Positions 1 through 6,475 of a stretch of 16,015 bases of DNA are shown in pieces (the first letter of the stretch is position 1; every line of letters begins with the position of its first letter). Source of the stretch: Bacillota bacterium (GTDB taxonomy: Bacteria > Bacillota > Clostridia > Christensenellales > CAG-138); NCBI GenBank assembly GCA_023395595.1, contig JAEWYO010000055.1, positions 1 through 16,015 of the forward strand. Direction: 5' to 3'. Made by a program: the position numbers and the translations under genes. Below the pieces are notes generated by a model. It was not told the DNA's origin. It searched no databases and saw nothing but the letters and a program-made list of their open reading frames with translations.

Positions 1-65
1 AAGACAGCCAATTAAGACGATCAAGCAAATCAATCAAGTAAGACAATCAGAAACGGAGGAGAAGG

Positions 66-278
66 ATGATGCCGCTATCGATGGCAAAACCGGGCGAGAT
101 AAACTATATTCGAAAGATCACTGGAAAAGACGAGGTGCGCCAGCATCTCGCGGAGCTTGGCTTCGTAGTCGGGGAGCGGGTGACAGTGGTTAGCTCCATC
201 TCCGGCAACATGATTTTGCAGGTGAAGGACAGCCGGATTGCGCTGGGCGGCGAGATGGCAAACCGTATTTTGATTTAA
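66..278 (+). CDS. feoA: FeoA family protein, first copy
   Basis: A 70-residue SH3-like FeoA-domain protein, the small cytosolic partner that supports FeoB-mediated ferrous iron import. The sequence has the FeoA pattern: an N-terminal PGE turn, the HLAELGF helix (compare rrLaelGl in the family), GERV strand, then a beta-rich tail with the family-like IALGGEMANRILI ending. Its length is normal for a stand-alone FeoA. GGAGGA at 55-60 serves either the ATG at 66 (5-nt gap) or the one at 69 (8-nt gap). The first is given, but the second is equally good. It is followed 27 bases later by a second, clearly different FeoA and then feoB, so this is probably the first gene of the operon in this window. 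The promoter and any Fur or riboswitch control must lie upstream of base 1. Recognition is by family pattern. Confidence 0.9.
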   Translation: MMPLSMAKPGEINYIRKITGKDEVRQHLAELGFVVGERVTVVSSISGNMILQVKDSRIALGGEMANRILI

Positions 279-305
279 CAAAAGCACAATAAAGGAGGAG
301 CAGGG

Positions 306-527
306 ATGAAGACACTACGGGATGTGCCGATCGGGCAGACGGCAACGGTACAAAAGCTGCATGGCGAAGGCGCGCTGAAGCGGCGCATTATGGACATGGG
401 CATCACCAAAGGCGTTGAGGTCTATGTGCGAAAGGTGGCGCCGCTGGGCGATCCGATGGAGGTTACAGTGCGCGGCTATGAACTCTCCGTGCGCAAAGGC
501 GACGCGGCGAGCATCGAGGTCGAGTAA
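306..527 (+). CDS. feoA: FeoA family protein, second copy
   Basis: A 73-residue FeoA-domain protein. It shows the classic family run: a LRDVPIGQTATV start, LKRRIMDMGITKG helix and turn (the RRLxDMGITxG hallmark), VxVRKVAPLGDPMEV strands and a VRGYELSVRKGDA strand ending in a short acidic tail. It matches the consensus better than the first copy, so this is probably the canonical FeoA that contacts FeoB, and the first copy is the diverged paralogue (inference). The ribosome site AAAGGAGGAG at 291-300 is strong and well spaced. feoB begins 100 bases after its stop, with a small hairpin and T-run in between, which could set the FeoA:FeoB ratio. Confidence 0.93.
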   Translation: MKTLRDVPIGQTATVQKLHGEGALKRRIMDMGITKGVEVYVRKVAPLGDPMEVTVRGYELSVRKGDAASIEVE

Positions 528-542
528 CCAGGCTTTTTTATT

Positions 543-564
543 GCGGCAAGGGCCGCTTGTTTTT
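543..564 (+). terminator. Short hairpin plus T-run between feoA and feoB (possible attenuator)
   Basis: GCGGC at 543-547 pairs with GCCGC at 552-556 around a four-base AAGG loop, followed directly by TTGTTTTT. The 5-bp stem is too short for a strong intrinsic terminator, but its position 16 bases after the second feoA and before feoB fits partial termination or an mRNA end that lowers feoB relative to feoA. Feo genes are normally co-transcribed, so full termination is unlikely. Confidence 0.35.
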
Positions 565-627
565 CCCCAAAGAGTTAGAAGCTGTAAACAACAAGAATGA
601 AATGCACGAGAGGATAAGGAGACAATT

Positions 628-2766
628 ATGGGACTGAAAATAGCGCTTGCCGGAAACCCGAACAGCGGCAAGACGACGATGTTCAACGAGCTCACGGGCA
701 GCGCGCAATATGTCGGCAACTGGCCGGGTGTCACCGTGGAAAAGAAAGAGGGCAAGCTCAAAGGGAATGAGGAGGCGATCATCCAGGATTTGCCCGGCAT
801 CTATTCGCTCTCACCATACACACTAGAGGAGGTCGTTGCGCGCAACTATCTTGTTTCCGAGCGGCCGGATGCGATCATCAACATCGTGGACGGCAGCAAC
901 ATCGAACGCAATCTGTATTTGACCACGCAGTTGCTTGAACTCGGTATTCCGACGATTATCGCGCTGAACATGATCGATGTGGTACGCAAAAACGGAGATG
1001 TAATCGATCTTGTCAAGCTCGGCGACGCGTTGGGCTGCGAGGTGGTGGAGACCAGCGCCCTCAAGGGTATCGGCGCAAAGGAAGCCGCGGCAAAAGCGAT
1101 TGCGGTTGCAAAATCGCATTCGCTTGGCGAACGCCCGCATGTATTTTCCGGCAGCGTGGAGCACGCGATTGCGCATATCGAAGAGTCGATTGAAAACAAG
1201 GTCGAGCCGCAACTGCTGCGCTGGTATGCTGTCAAGCTCTTTGAGCGGGACGAGAAGGTGCTAACGTCCCTGCAACTTGATCTCGAGACCAAATCGCATG
1301 TGGAAGCCCACATCGCCGATTGCGAGCGGGAGTTGGACGATGACGCGGAGAGCATCATCACCAACCAGCGCTATGCTTATATCAGCCGCGTGGTGGACGC
1401 GAGCGTGAAAAAGAAACACAAGGGCGTGAAACTCACCGCTTCGGACAAGATCGACCGCATCGTGACCAACCGCTGGCTCGCCCTGCCGATTTTTGCGCTT
1501 GTGATGTTCGCGGTCTACTACATCGCCGTGACCACCGTCGGCTCCATCGCGACCGACTTCACCAACGACACGATTTTCGGTGAATGGATCATGGGCGGAT
1601 TGGGTGCGTGGCTTGGCTCGTTGAACGTTGCGCCGTGGCTGATCGGCCTGATCGTGGAAGGCATCGTCGGCGGTGTTGGCGCGGTCATCGGGTTTGTGCC
1701 GCAGATGCTGGTGCTCTTCTTCCTGTTGGCTCTGCTGGAAGACGTCGGCTATATGGCGCGCGTCGCGTTCATTATGGATCGCATCTTCCGCAAATTCGGG
1801 CTCTCCGGCAAGTCGTTTATCCCGATGCTGATCGGTTCCGGCTGCTCGATTCCCGGCATTATGGCGAGCCGCACGATTGAAAACCAGCGCGACCGGCGCA
1901 TGACGATCATGACCACCGCGTTCATCCCCTGCGGGGCAAAGATGCCGATTATTGCGCTGTTTGCAGGCGCCATCTTCGGCGGGGCCTGGTGGGTTGCCCC
2001 GGCGGCGTATTTCATCGGCGTTGCGGCGGTCATCGTCAGCGGCATCATGCTCAAGAAGACAAAAGCATTTGCGGGAGACCCCGCGCCGTTTGTCATGGAA
2101 CTGCCGAGCTATCACACCCCGTCGATGAAAAACGTGCTGCGCAGCACCTGGGACCGCGGCTGGAGCTTCATCAAGCGTGCCGGAACGGTGATTTTGATCT
2201 CCGCCGTCGTGCTCTGGTTCCTGCAAGGGTTCGGCACGGTGGATGGCGTGTTTGGCATGGTGGAGGACAACAATCACAGCATTCTCGCCGCGATTGGCAA
2301 CGTGATCGCTCCGGTTTTCTCGCCGCTGGGATTCGGCGGCTGGAAACAGGCGGTAGCGACTCTCACGGGACTCATCGCAAAAGAGAATGTGGTCAATACC
2401 TTTGGCGTGCTCTACGGCTTCGCCGAGGTGGCGGAAGACGGAATGGAGATTTGGAGCAATCTGGCGCTCGACTTTACCGCGTTGTCCGCGTTTAGCTTCA
2501 TGCTCTTCAACCTGCTCTGCGCGCCGTGCTTTGCGGCGATGGGCGCGATCAAGACCGAGATGCACAGCGGGAAATGGACATGGGCTGCCATCGGATACAT
2601 GACGGTGTTTGCCTATACGATCTCAATGATTGTTTTCCAGCTTGGCAGCTGGTTTGGCACGGGGAGCTTTACGGTTGCAACCGCGATTGCGCTTCTGCTG
2701 CTGGGCGTGCTGCTCTACCTGCTGTTTCGGAAAAACCCGTATGAGAAAAGGGCGCTTGCAAAATAA
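628..2766 (+). CDS. feoB: Ferrous iron transporter B (FeoB)
   Basis: A 712-residue Fe(II) transport protein of the cytoplasmic membrane with an N-terminal G domain. Visible GTPase motifs: G1 GNPNSGKT at residues 9-16, a switch I region around NWPGVTVE (31-38), G3 DLPG at 54-57, G4 NMID at 114-117 and G5 SALKG at 143-147. A helical spacer (about 165-280) leads to the membrane core. There, the first Gate segment carries a GSGCSIPGIMASR motif and an IPCGAKMPI motif, and the second has GLIAKENVVNTFG. Near the C-terminus NLLCAPCFAAMGAIKTEM matches the conserved FeoB segment, followed by two final spans and a basic tail. The cysteines in GSGC, IPCG and APC are conserved in FeoB and have been proposed to line the iron path. 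AAGGAG at 615-620 precedes the ATG. Full length, no damage seen. Confidence 0.97.
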   Translation: MGLKIALAGNPNSGKTTMFNELTGSAQYVGNWPGVTVEKKEGKLKGNEEAIIQDLPGIYSLSPYTLEEVVARNYLVSERPDAIINIVDGSNIERNLYLTTQLLELGIPTIIALNMIDVVRKNGDVIDLVKLGDALGCEVVETSALKGIGAKEAAAKAIAVAKSHSLGERPHVFSGSVEHAIAHIEESIENKVEPQLLRWYAVKLFERDEKVLTSLQLDLETKSHVEAHIADCERELDDDAESIITNQRYAYISRVVDASVKKKHKGVKLTASDKIDRIVTNRWLALPIFALVMFAVYYIAVTTVGSIATDFTNDTIFGEWIMGGLGAWLGSLNVAPWLIGLIVEGIVGGVGAVIGFVPQMLVLFFLLALLEDVGYMARVAFIMDRIFRKFGLSGKSFIPMLIGSGCSIPGIMASRTIENQRDRRMTIMTTAFIPCGAKMPIIALFAGAIFGGAWWVAPAAYFIGVAAVIVSGIMLKKTKAFAGDPAPFVMELPSYHTPSMKNVLRSTWDRGWSFIKRAGTVILISAVVLWFLQGFGTVDGVFGMVEDNNHSILAAIGNVIAPVFSPLGFGGWKQAVATLTGLIAKENVVNTFGVLYGFAEVAEDGMEIWSNLALDFTALSAFSFMLFNLLCAPCFAAMGAIKTEMHSGKWTWAAIGYMTVFAYTISMIVFQLGSWFGTGSFTVATAIALLLLGVLLYLLFRKNPYEKRALAK

Positions 2767-2817
2767 GAAAAGCTTCTTACTATAACAATCTACATCCGCT
2801 GAAAGGAGCGAAAATTT

Positions 2818-2988
2818 ATGATGTACTGGCTATCGGCAAACGGGGCAACACTTGTGGTTGGGCTATTGGTTGCGGCGGTGATCGCCGCGGTGATCCTGAA
2901 GATGATCCGCGACAAGAAGAACCACAAGAGTTCCTGCGGCTGCTCCTGCAGCGGCTGCCCGGGCGCAAGCTATTGCCACAAAGGGTAA
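2818..2988 (+). CDS. FeoB-associated Cys-rich membrane protein (FeoC-like position)
   Basis: A 56-residue protein just after feoB. Residues about 10-30 form one hydrophobic span (TLVVGLLVAAVIAAVIL), then a basic stretch (KMIRDKKNHK) and a cysteine-rich tail with Cys at 40, 42, 44, 47 and 53 in the pattern CGCSCSGCPGASYC. This is the layout of the FeoB-associated Cys-rich membrane protein family, often found after feoB in Clostridia. Its role is unproven; the thiols may bind Fe or help assembly. By the positive-inside rule the basic and Cys-rich tail should be cytosolic. The ribosome site AAAGGAG lies about nine bases before the first ATG. A second ATG follows directly at 2821. It is 51 bases from feoB with no terminator between, so it is probably the last gene of the operon. 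Confidence 0.88.
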   Translation: MMYWLSANGATLVVGLLVAAVIAAVILKMIRDKKNHKSSCGCSCSGCPGASYCHKG

Positions 2989-3041
2989 GCGTGTGCACGG
3001 ATAAAAAGTGTTCCTGCCTCCACAATCGATGTGATCCAAAG

Positions 3042-3077
3042 CGCAAACAAGGCACGGCGAAAACCGTGACCTTTGCG
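3042..3077. terminator. Hairpin in the convergent gap after the Feo operon
   Basis: AAGG-CACGG (3049-3057) pairs with CCGTG (3064-3068) and CCTT (3070-3073) around a six-base loop, with one bulged A. An outer CGCA/TGCG pair (3042-3045 with 3074-3077) can extend it. It lies between the converging Feo operon and the minus-strand gene at 3100-3597, where a shared terminator is expected, but neither side has a good T-run. Treat it as a possible terminator or 3' end structure only. Confidence 0.3.
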
Positions 3078-3099
3078 TATTTGCATGTTGCAACTGTGG

Positions 3100-3597
3100 T
3101 TATGGCTCGAGCATTTGCTCCAGCAATCCAAATCTCGACAAACAGGCGATATATTCCGCAACGCTATAGAAGTTTTCCAGATCGTTTTCGTTGAGCCCGC
3201 GGTGCGCGTAGAGCTCGTCCCAGAGCGCGCTGCTGCCCTCCACGAGAAAATAGCCGCTGACCAGATCGATACCGACGATGATTTCGCTGCCCGCAAAAAT
3301 CGCGTCCTGTGCCGAATAGAGCGCTGATCCGTTGCCGACGGGTTCGATCACGCAGCAGACGGGCTCCGGTGCGGTTCCCTCGGGTAGTTGGCACGCGAAG
3401 CACTCGTTTTGCAGGATGTTGTCGATGACCGTTCGATGCGCGTGCTCGTCGTCCAGCGGGCGGAGGGGATAGTGCGAATCCAGATAGTCATACAGCATGG
3501 CTCCGCTGATGCGGTTTGGTTTGAGCCGCGGTTTGTACTCCGCGTAAACCTGCTTCCAGCGGGCGATGTCCGCTTCCGTAACCTGCGTTGTTTGCAT
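3100..3597 (-). CDS. Hypothetical protein, 165 residues
   Basis: I do not recognise the family. The protein is soluble and acidic, with no signal peptide or membrane span. The N-terminal third is helical and polar (WKQVYAEYKPRLKP, then MLYDYLDSHYP). The middle has a CFAC pair (C66, C69) and a CC pair (C81, C82) flanking LPEGTAPEPV, followed by beta-like runs (AGSEIIVGIDLVSGYFLVEGS). The end is a helical ENFYSVAEYIACL...LLEQML segment. The start is supported by AAGGAAG seven bases before the ATG. Codon use and GC content match the surrounding chromosome rather than the AT-rich cassette next to it. It is read towards the Feo operon and lies 28 bases beyond the DUF3307 stop on the same strand, so read-through from that cassette is possible. 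Confidence 0.75.
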   Translation of the reverse strand: MQTTQVTEADIARWKQVYAEYKPRLKPNRISGAMLYDYLDSHYPLRPLDDEHAHRTVIDNILQNECFACQLPEGTAPEPVCCVIEPVGNGSALYSAQDAIFAGSEIIVGIDLVSGYFLVEGSSALWDELYAHRGLNENDLENFYSVAEYIACLSRFGLLEQMLEP

Positions 3598-3625
3598 GGC
3601 GGTACTTCCTTGTAAATGAATTTGC

Positions 3626-4495
3626 TTATGGATTCACAATAAAAAAGTTACTCAAAAGTGCGGTTGTCAGCATGGCAAGGGCAACGCTTGATAAGGTTCC
3701 AATCAGATATTTCTCGGCAAATGCTTGATCTTCCAGTTGCTTGAACCGTGCAATGCTCTTTGCAGCTATGACAAATGCAATAGAAGAGTATTGCCCAACC
3801 AATATGAAAACAACTACGAGAACTCGTTCAAGCATGCCAATGATGAGTCCCATATTCTGGTCTTGCTTATGTGAAGGAACAGGCAGAGTCGTCGCCTTCT
3901 TTACATAGGATCGAACAGCAATATCATCGCGATGTGAACCCATTGTTTGGACGAGGGCTTTGTGAATGGATCTTGCTCGTTTATGGCTATTCAGTTTTGG
4001 CTGCTCTTTCTGCGGGAGGGATTGCAGCAACTTTTTCACAAAGATCGCCTCAGGCAACAAAGCAAACAGGACTATCAGGACGTATAGGAGCGCATTTTGC
4101 ACAGCTGTGAAATCAATCAAACAGTTACGACTAACGAACGAAGATGTGTGAACTGTGGTGGATTGCAAAAGGAACCAATAGACGCATAGAATGATCAGTA
4201 TGTGCAGTGCTTGATCAGTTACAAATAACAGAATTGGGTATTTTTGCTTGGTATTTTTCTCGATGAGTATTCGAACACTATCTATCAAGCAATGACTTCC
4301 GGCAATGATCAGAAGTGCCTTCCAAATCTGATCGGGTGCTGTGAATAACATCAACGGAATTACGAGCGTGACCGTGTATATGGCGAAATGCAACAACGCC
4401 AACGGAAGCTTTTTTAGCTTGCCATTTGCAAGTGAGCTTGGCTGAAAGTAAAAATCGGCAAGTAAGTGCGCGATCAAAAGAGCATAGACTACCAT
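3626..4495 (-). CDS. DUF3307 family multi-span membrane protein
   Basis: A 289-residue integral membrane protein of the DUF3307 type. About seven hydrophobic segments are visible, near residues 2-18, 31-51, 58-78, 88-110, 128-144, 218-243 and 263-285, with a basic hydrophilic loop (about 155-210) in the middle. Conserved polar residues sit inside the membrane segments: H10xxxD14 with Q18, H68xxxD72, and D94-Q95 with H98. The C-terminal half has the ERVLVVV...GQYSSIAFVIAAKSIARF and EKYLIGTLSS motifs that I associate with the long form of this family. Function is unknown; the His/Asp pattern resembles a membrane-embedded metal site, which is inference. It starts nine bases after the SatD-family stop with no strong ribosome site, so it is probably translationally coupled to it. 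The gene is AT-rich compared with its neighbours. Confidence 0.8.
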   Translation of the reverse strand: MVVYALLIAHLLADFYFQPSSLANGKLKKLPLALLHFAIYTVTLVIPLMLFTAPDQIWKALLIIAGSHCLIDSVRILIEKNTKQKYPILLFVTDQALHILIILCVYWFLLQSTTVHTSSFVSRNCLIDFTAVQNALLYVLIVLFALLPEAIFVKKLLQSLPQKEQPKLNSHKRARSIHKALVQTMGSHRDDIAVRSYVKKATTLPVPSHKQDQNMGLIIGMLERVLVVVFILVGQYSSIAFVIAAKSIARFKQLEDQAFAEKYLIGTLSSVALAMLTTALLSNFFIVNP

Positions 4496-4504
4496 AATAC
4501 CATC

Positions 4505-5368
4505 TCAACTTACCATCAGTTTTTCGAGCAATTCAAGTATGCAAAGTGTTGCGTTTCGTTCTTCAAATACCTTTCCAGACGCTAACGATCGATCAACCCC
4601 TTGACGCGGAAGTTCAAAAACTCTTTCAAGTAAATATGAAAAACCTTTCACTCTGCCATCAGAAATAAAGAAATCCTGATTGTTGGGAGAAAATTCCAAC
4701 GGTTGGGGATTTAGTCGTGCAGCATCCATGCGATCCATGGGGTATGTTTTAATACTCTTCTTATATAACAGTCTCTCGAAAAAAGAGAGTGATCGTTTTT
4801 CCTTTATGATGCTTGGTATATCATTGATATAAACTTCTTTGACACTGTTTCTATAACTGATGGGATACATACATTCACATAATAAGGACAACTCGTTTTG
4901 CAAATCTGTTTGCGCAGCGTCAAGCGCAAAATGAAGGTTGATCATTGTGTTAATTACTCTATCGCGCTGATCCATGGAATAAAACAGGACGCTGTATTCA
5001 CTTGACTTCTTGGCTTCTTCAATTGCTAATTTTGCGTTATAGAAAACTTCGCCCTCTTGCTCGTTTGTATCGGAACTTTCTTGAAGCATCAGCTTTAATT
5101 CACCATAGCCAATTCCAGCATGGATTTTTACCGGAGCCATGATTTTTCGAAGCAATCTTAAATATAGATAGCAGGCCTGAGGCGAACGAAACACACCCTG
5201 CAAAGAATCTCCGGCGCTGAATTTCAGATCGAATTCTAATGAAGTTTGAAATACTGCATTCAACAGATTTACAGCCTGCTTTAGCAGATTCTGGATATCT
5301 TTCCGATCATTGGTTGGGTAGGAACGCGAAGAGACGAGATCAATCATGAGACAAGTCATTTTCTCCAT
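4505..5368 (-). CDS. SatD family protein (nucleotide-cyclase-palm-like)
   Basis: A 287-residue cytosolic protein. The N-terminal half follows the SatD pattern: IDLVSSR (8-15), FSAGDSLQGVF (50-60), VKIHAGIGYGELK (80-92) and GEVFYNAKLAIEEAK (106-120). SatD was named from the secretion-and-acid-tolerance operon of Streptococcus mutans; its activity is unknown. D10 and D54 are exactly 44 residues apart, the spacing of the two metal-binding Asp of class III nucleotide cyclases, and the later strand and helix fall in matching order. The Arg expected four residues after N111 is Ala115, so ordinary cyclase activity is doubtful. The C-terminal half (about 160-287) is helical and unfamiliar. The start is set by GGAGGT ahead of the ATG at 5368; a longer in-frame reading to 5419 lacks a ribosome site and overlaps the promoter -10. 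Paired with the DUF3307 gene. Confidence 0.78.
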   Translation of the reverse strand: MEKMTCLMIDLVSSRSYPTNDRKDIQNLLKQAVNLLNAVFQTSLEFDLKFSAGDSLQGVFRSPQACYLYLRLLRKIMAPVKIHAGIGYGELKLMLQESSDTNEQEGEVFYNAKLAIEEAKKSSEYSVLFYSMDQRDRVINTMINLHFALDAAQTDLQNELSLLCECMYPISYRNSVKEVYINDIPSIIKEKRSLSFFERLLYKKSIKTYPMDRMDAARLNPQPLEFSPNNQDFFISDGRVKGFSYLLERVFELPRQGVDRSLASGKVFEERNATLCILELLEKLMVS

Positions 5369-5410
5369 AATGCTACCTCCTATCACATGATAGTTCGAAT
5401 CGCGAAAAAA

Positions 5411-5488
5411 AGCAATCAAAATATATTGCTAATTCAAATAGCAATCAATAATAGGCGCTATATGAAAAAGCGTTATAAAATGATTGCT
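5411..5488. repeat. Cluster of AGCAAT / ATTGCT half-sites over the SatD promoter (operator candidate)
   Basis: Four copies of the same hexamer lie in alternating orientation: AGCAAT at 5411-5416, ATTGCT at 5425-5430, AGCAAT at 5440-5445 and ATTGCT at 5483-5488. The central pair forms a perfect 7-bp inverted repeat, ATTGCTA (5425-5431) and TAGCAAT (5439-5445), with a 7-base spacer lying between the -10 and -35. Three of the copies extend to the octamer AGCAATCA. A dimeric repressor or activator could bind here, but no regulator gene lies next to the cassette. Confidence 0.5.
5420..5448 (-). promoter_or_regulatory. Sigma-A type promoter of the SatD-DUF3307 cassette
   Basis: Read on the minus strand: -35 TTGATT (5443-5448), a 17-base spacer, and -10 TATATT (5420-5425). 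The predicted start of transcription is near 5413, about 45 bases before the ATG at 5368. The spacing is ideal, with one mismatch in the -10 and two in the -35. The spacer contains a perfect inverted repeat, listed separately. Confidence 0.65.
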
Positions 5489-5770
5489 GAATGTACTGCG
5501 GCACAAGAAAATGGCGCGAACGCTCACGCAAAAGAGAGGTAAGAATATTGGAAACACGGAACAAATGTGTATAAATGTGGCAGTGTTGTAAAAACAGACA
5601 ATAGTTTATCATTTGTTTAGGATTTCGCTATACAATGCAGTATACTTTGTCCAAAAGGTGCCTGCCGCGCTGAACCGCGCAGCGGGGAGCGCGTGGTATG
5701 CTATGAACGCAATGCCGGGCCAAACACCAACGGACTTAATACGATTTTATTCCAAATTGGAGGAAGATAG
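5449..5770. other. Intergenic region between divergent SatD cassette and ABC transporter operon
   Basis: About 320 bases without a convincing gene. The first part is AT-rich like the cassette. A weak plus-strand promoter for the ABC operon may be TTATCA (5606-5611), 17 bases, TATACA (5629-5634), with a further TATACT at 5641-5646. The stretch after about 5660 returns to high GC and can form a small CGCTG/CAGCG hairpin (5668-5684) in the leader. No regulator gene or two-component system, often found beside such transporters, is present here. Confidence 0.4.
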
Positions 5771-6475
5771 ATGACCCCGTATGTGGCATTTCAAGCAGTA
5801 GGAAAGACGTATGATACCGAGGGCGTGCAGGTAAACGCCCTGCATGATGTGAGTTTTGAGATTGGCGAGGGCGAGGTCTGCGTGATCGTCGGGCAATCCG
5901 GCGCGGGCAAGACGACGCTGCTCAACATCCTCGGCGGAATGGACACGCTCACCACCGGGAAAGTGTTTCTCGGCGGCGAGGAAGTCTCTGCTTATAACCG
6001 CAGGCAGCTCACCCGCTATCGCCGGGAGGATGTCGGCTTTGTGTTTCAGTTTTATAACCTGATTCCGAACCTAACCGCGCTGGAAAATGTTGAGATGGCG
6101 ACCGAGCTTGCCAAAGCGCCGTTTTCTGCAGAACAGGTGCTTCAGGATGTCGGCCTCGGTGAACGGATGCACAATTTTCCCGCGCAGCTTTCCGGCGGAG
6201 AGCAGCAGCGCGTTGCGATTGCCCGTGCGCTTGCCAAGAATCCGAAACTCCTGCTTTGTGATGAACCGACCGGTGCGTTGGACGACACGACGGGCAAGCA
6301 GGTGCTGAAGATTTTACAGGACCTCAGCCGCGAAAAAGGCATGACGGTCGTGATTATTACCCATAACAGCGCGATTACCGAAATGGCGGATCGCGTGGTC
6401 AAGGTCAAGAGCGGCACGGTCTCGTCCGTTCGCATCAACGAGGTGGCAAAGCCAATCGAGGAGATTGAATGGTAA
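5771..6475 (+). CDS. ABC transporter ATP-binding protein (MacB/LolD type)
   Basis: A 234-residue ATPase that powers the FtsX-type permease encoded next. All motifs are intact: an aromatic A-loop Tyr near 14, Walker A GQSGAGKTT (41-49), the Q-loop in FVFQFYNLIPNLTALENV (near 95), the ABC signature LSGGEQQRVAIARAL (near 140), Walker B LLLCDEPTGALDD (near 160-170) and the switch His in IITHN (near 197). The NLIPNLTALENV and DEPTGALD wording is typical of the MacB/LolD/FtsE branch, whose members drive conformational change in the periplasm or cell wall rather than ordinary import. GGAGGA six bases before the ATG sets the start. The stop overlaps the permease start (ATGGTAATG), so the two are translationally coupled. 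The substrate cannot be inferred. Confidence 0.95.
   Translation: MTPYVAFQAVGKTYDTEGVQVNALHDVSFEIGEGEVCVIVGQSGAGKTTLLNILGGMDTLTTGKVFLGGEEVSAYNRRQLTRYRREDVGFVFQFYNLIPNLTALENVEMATELAKAPFSAEQVLQDVGLGERMHNFPAQLSGGEQQRVAIARALAKNPKLLLCDEPTGALDDTTGKQVLKILQDLSREKGMTVVIITHNSAITEMADRVVKVKSGTVSSVRINEVAKPIEEIEW

Noticed and set aside
1..65. Possible iron-responsive promoter or riboswitch before the first feoA
   Set aside because: Only 65 bases are visible. They are A-rich, with no clear -35/-10 pair, no Fur-box-like dyad and no stable structure apart from the ribosome site.
1261..2565. Long open frame on the minus strand across feoB (434 codons)
   Set aside because: It is antisense to the well-supported feoB, is rich in His/Arg/Ala/Asp as expected from a GC-rich gene read backwards, and has no domain pattern.
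4505..5419. Longer SatD-family start at 5419
   Set aside because: The extra 17 codons have no ribosome site and run through the -10 box of the promoter, while GGAGGT sits correctly before the ATG at 5368.
5462..5542. Possible 26-codon peptide (MKKRYKMIAE...) in the SatD/ABC intergenic region
   Set aside because: No ribosome binding site precedes the ATG, it begins among the operator-like repeats, and nothing in the sequence supports translation.
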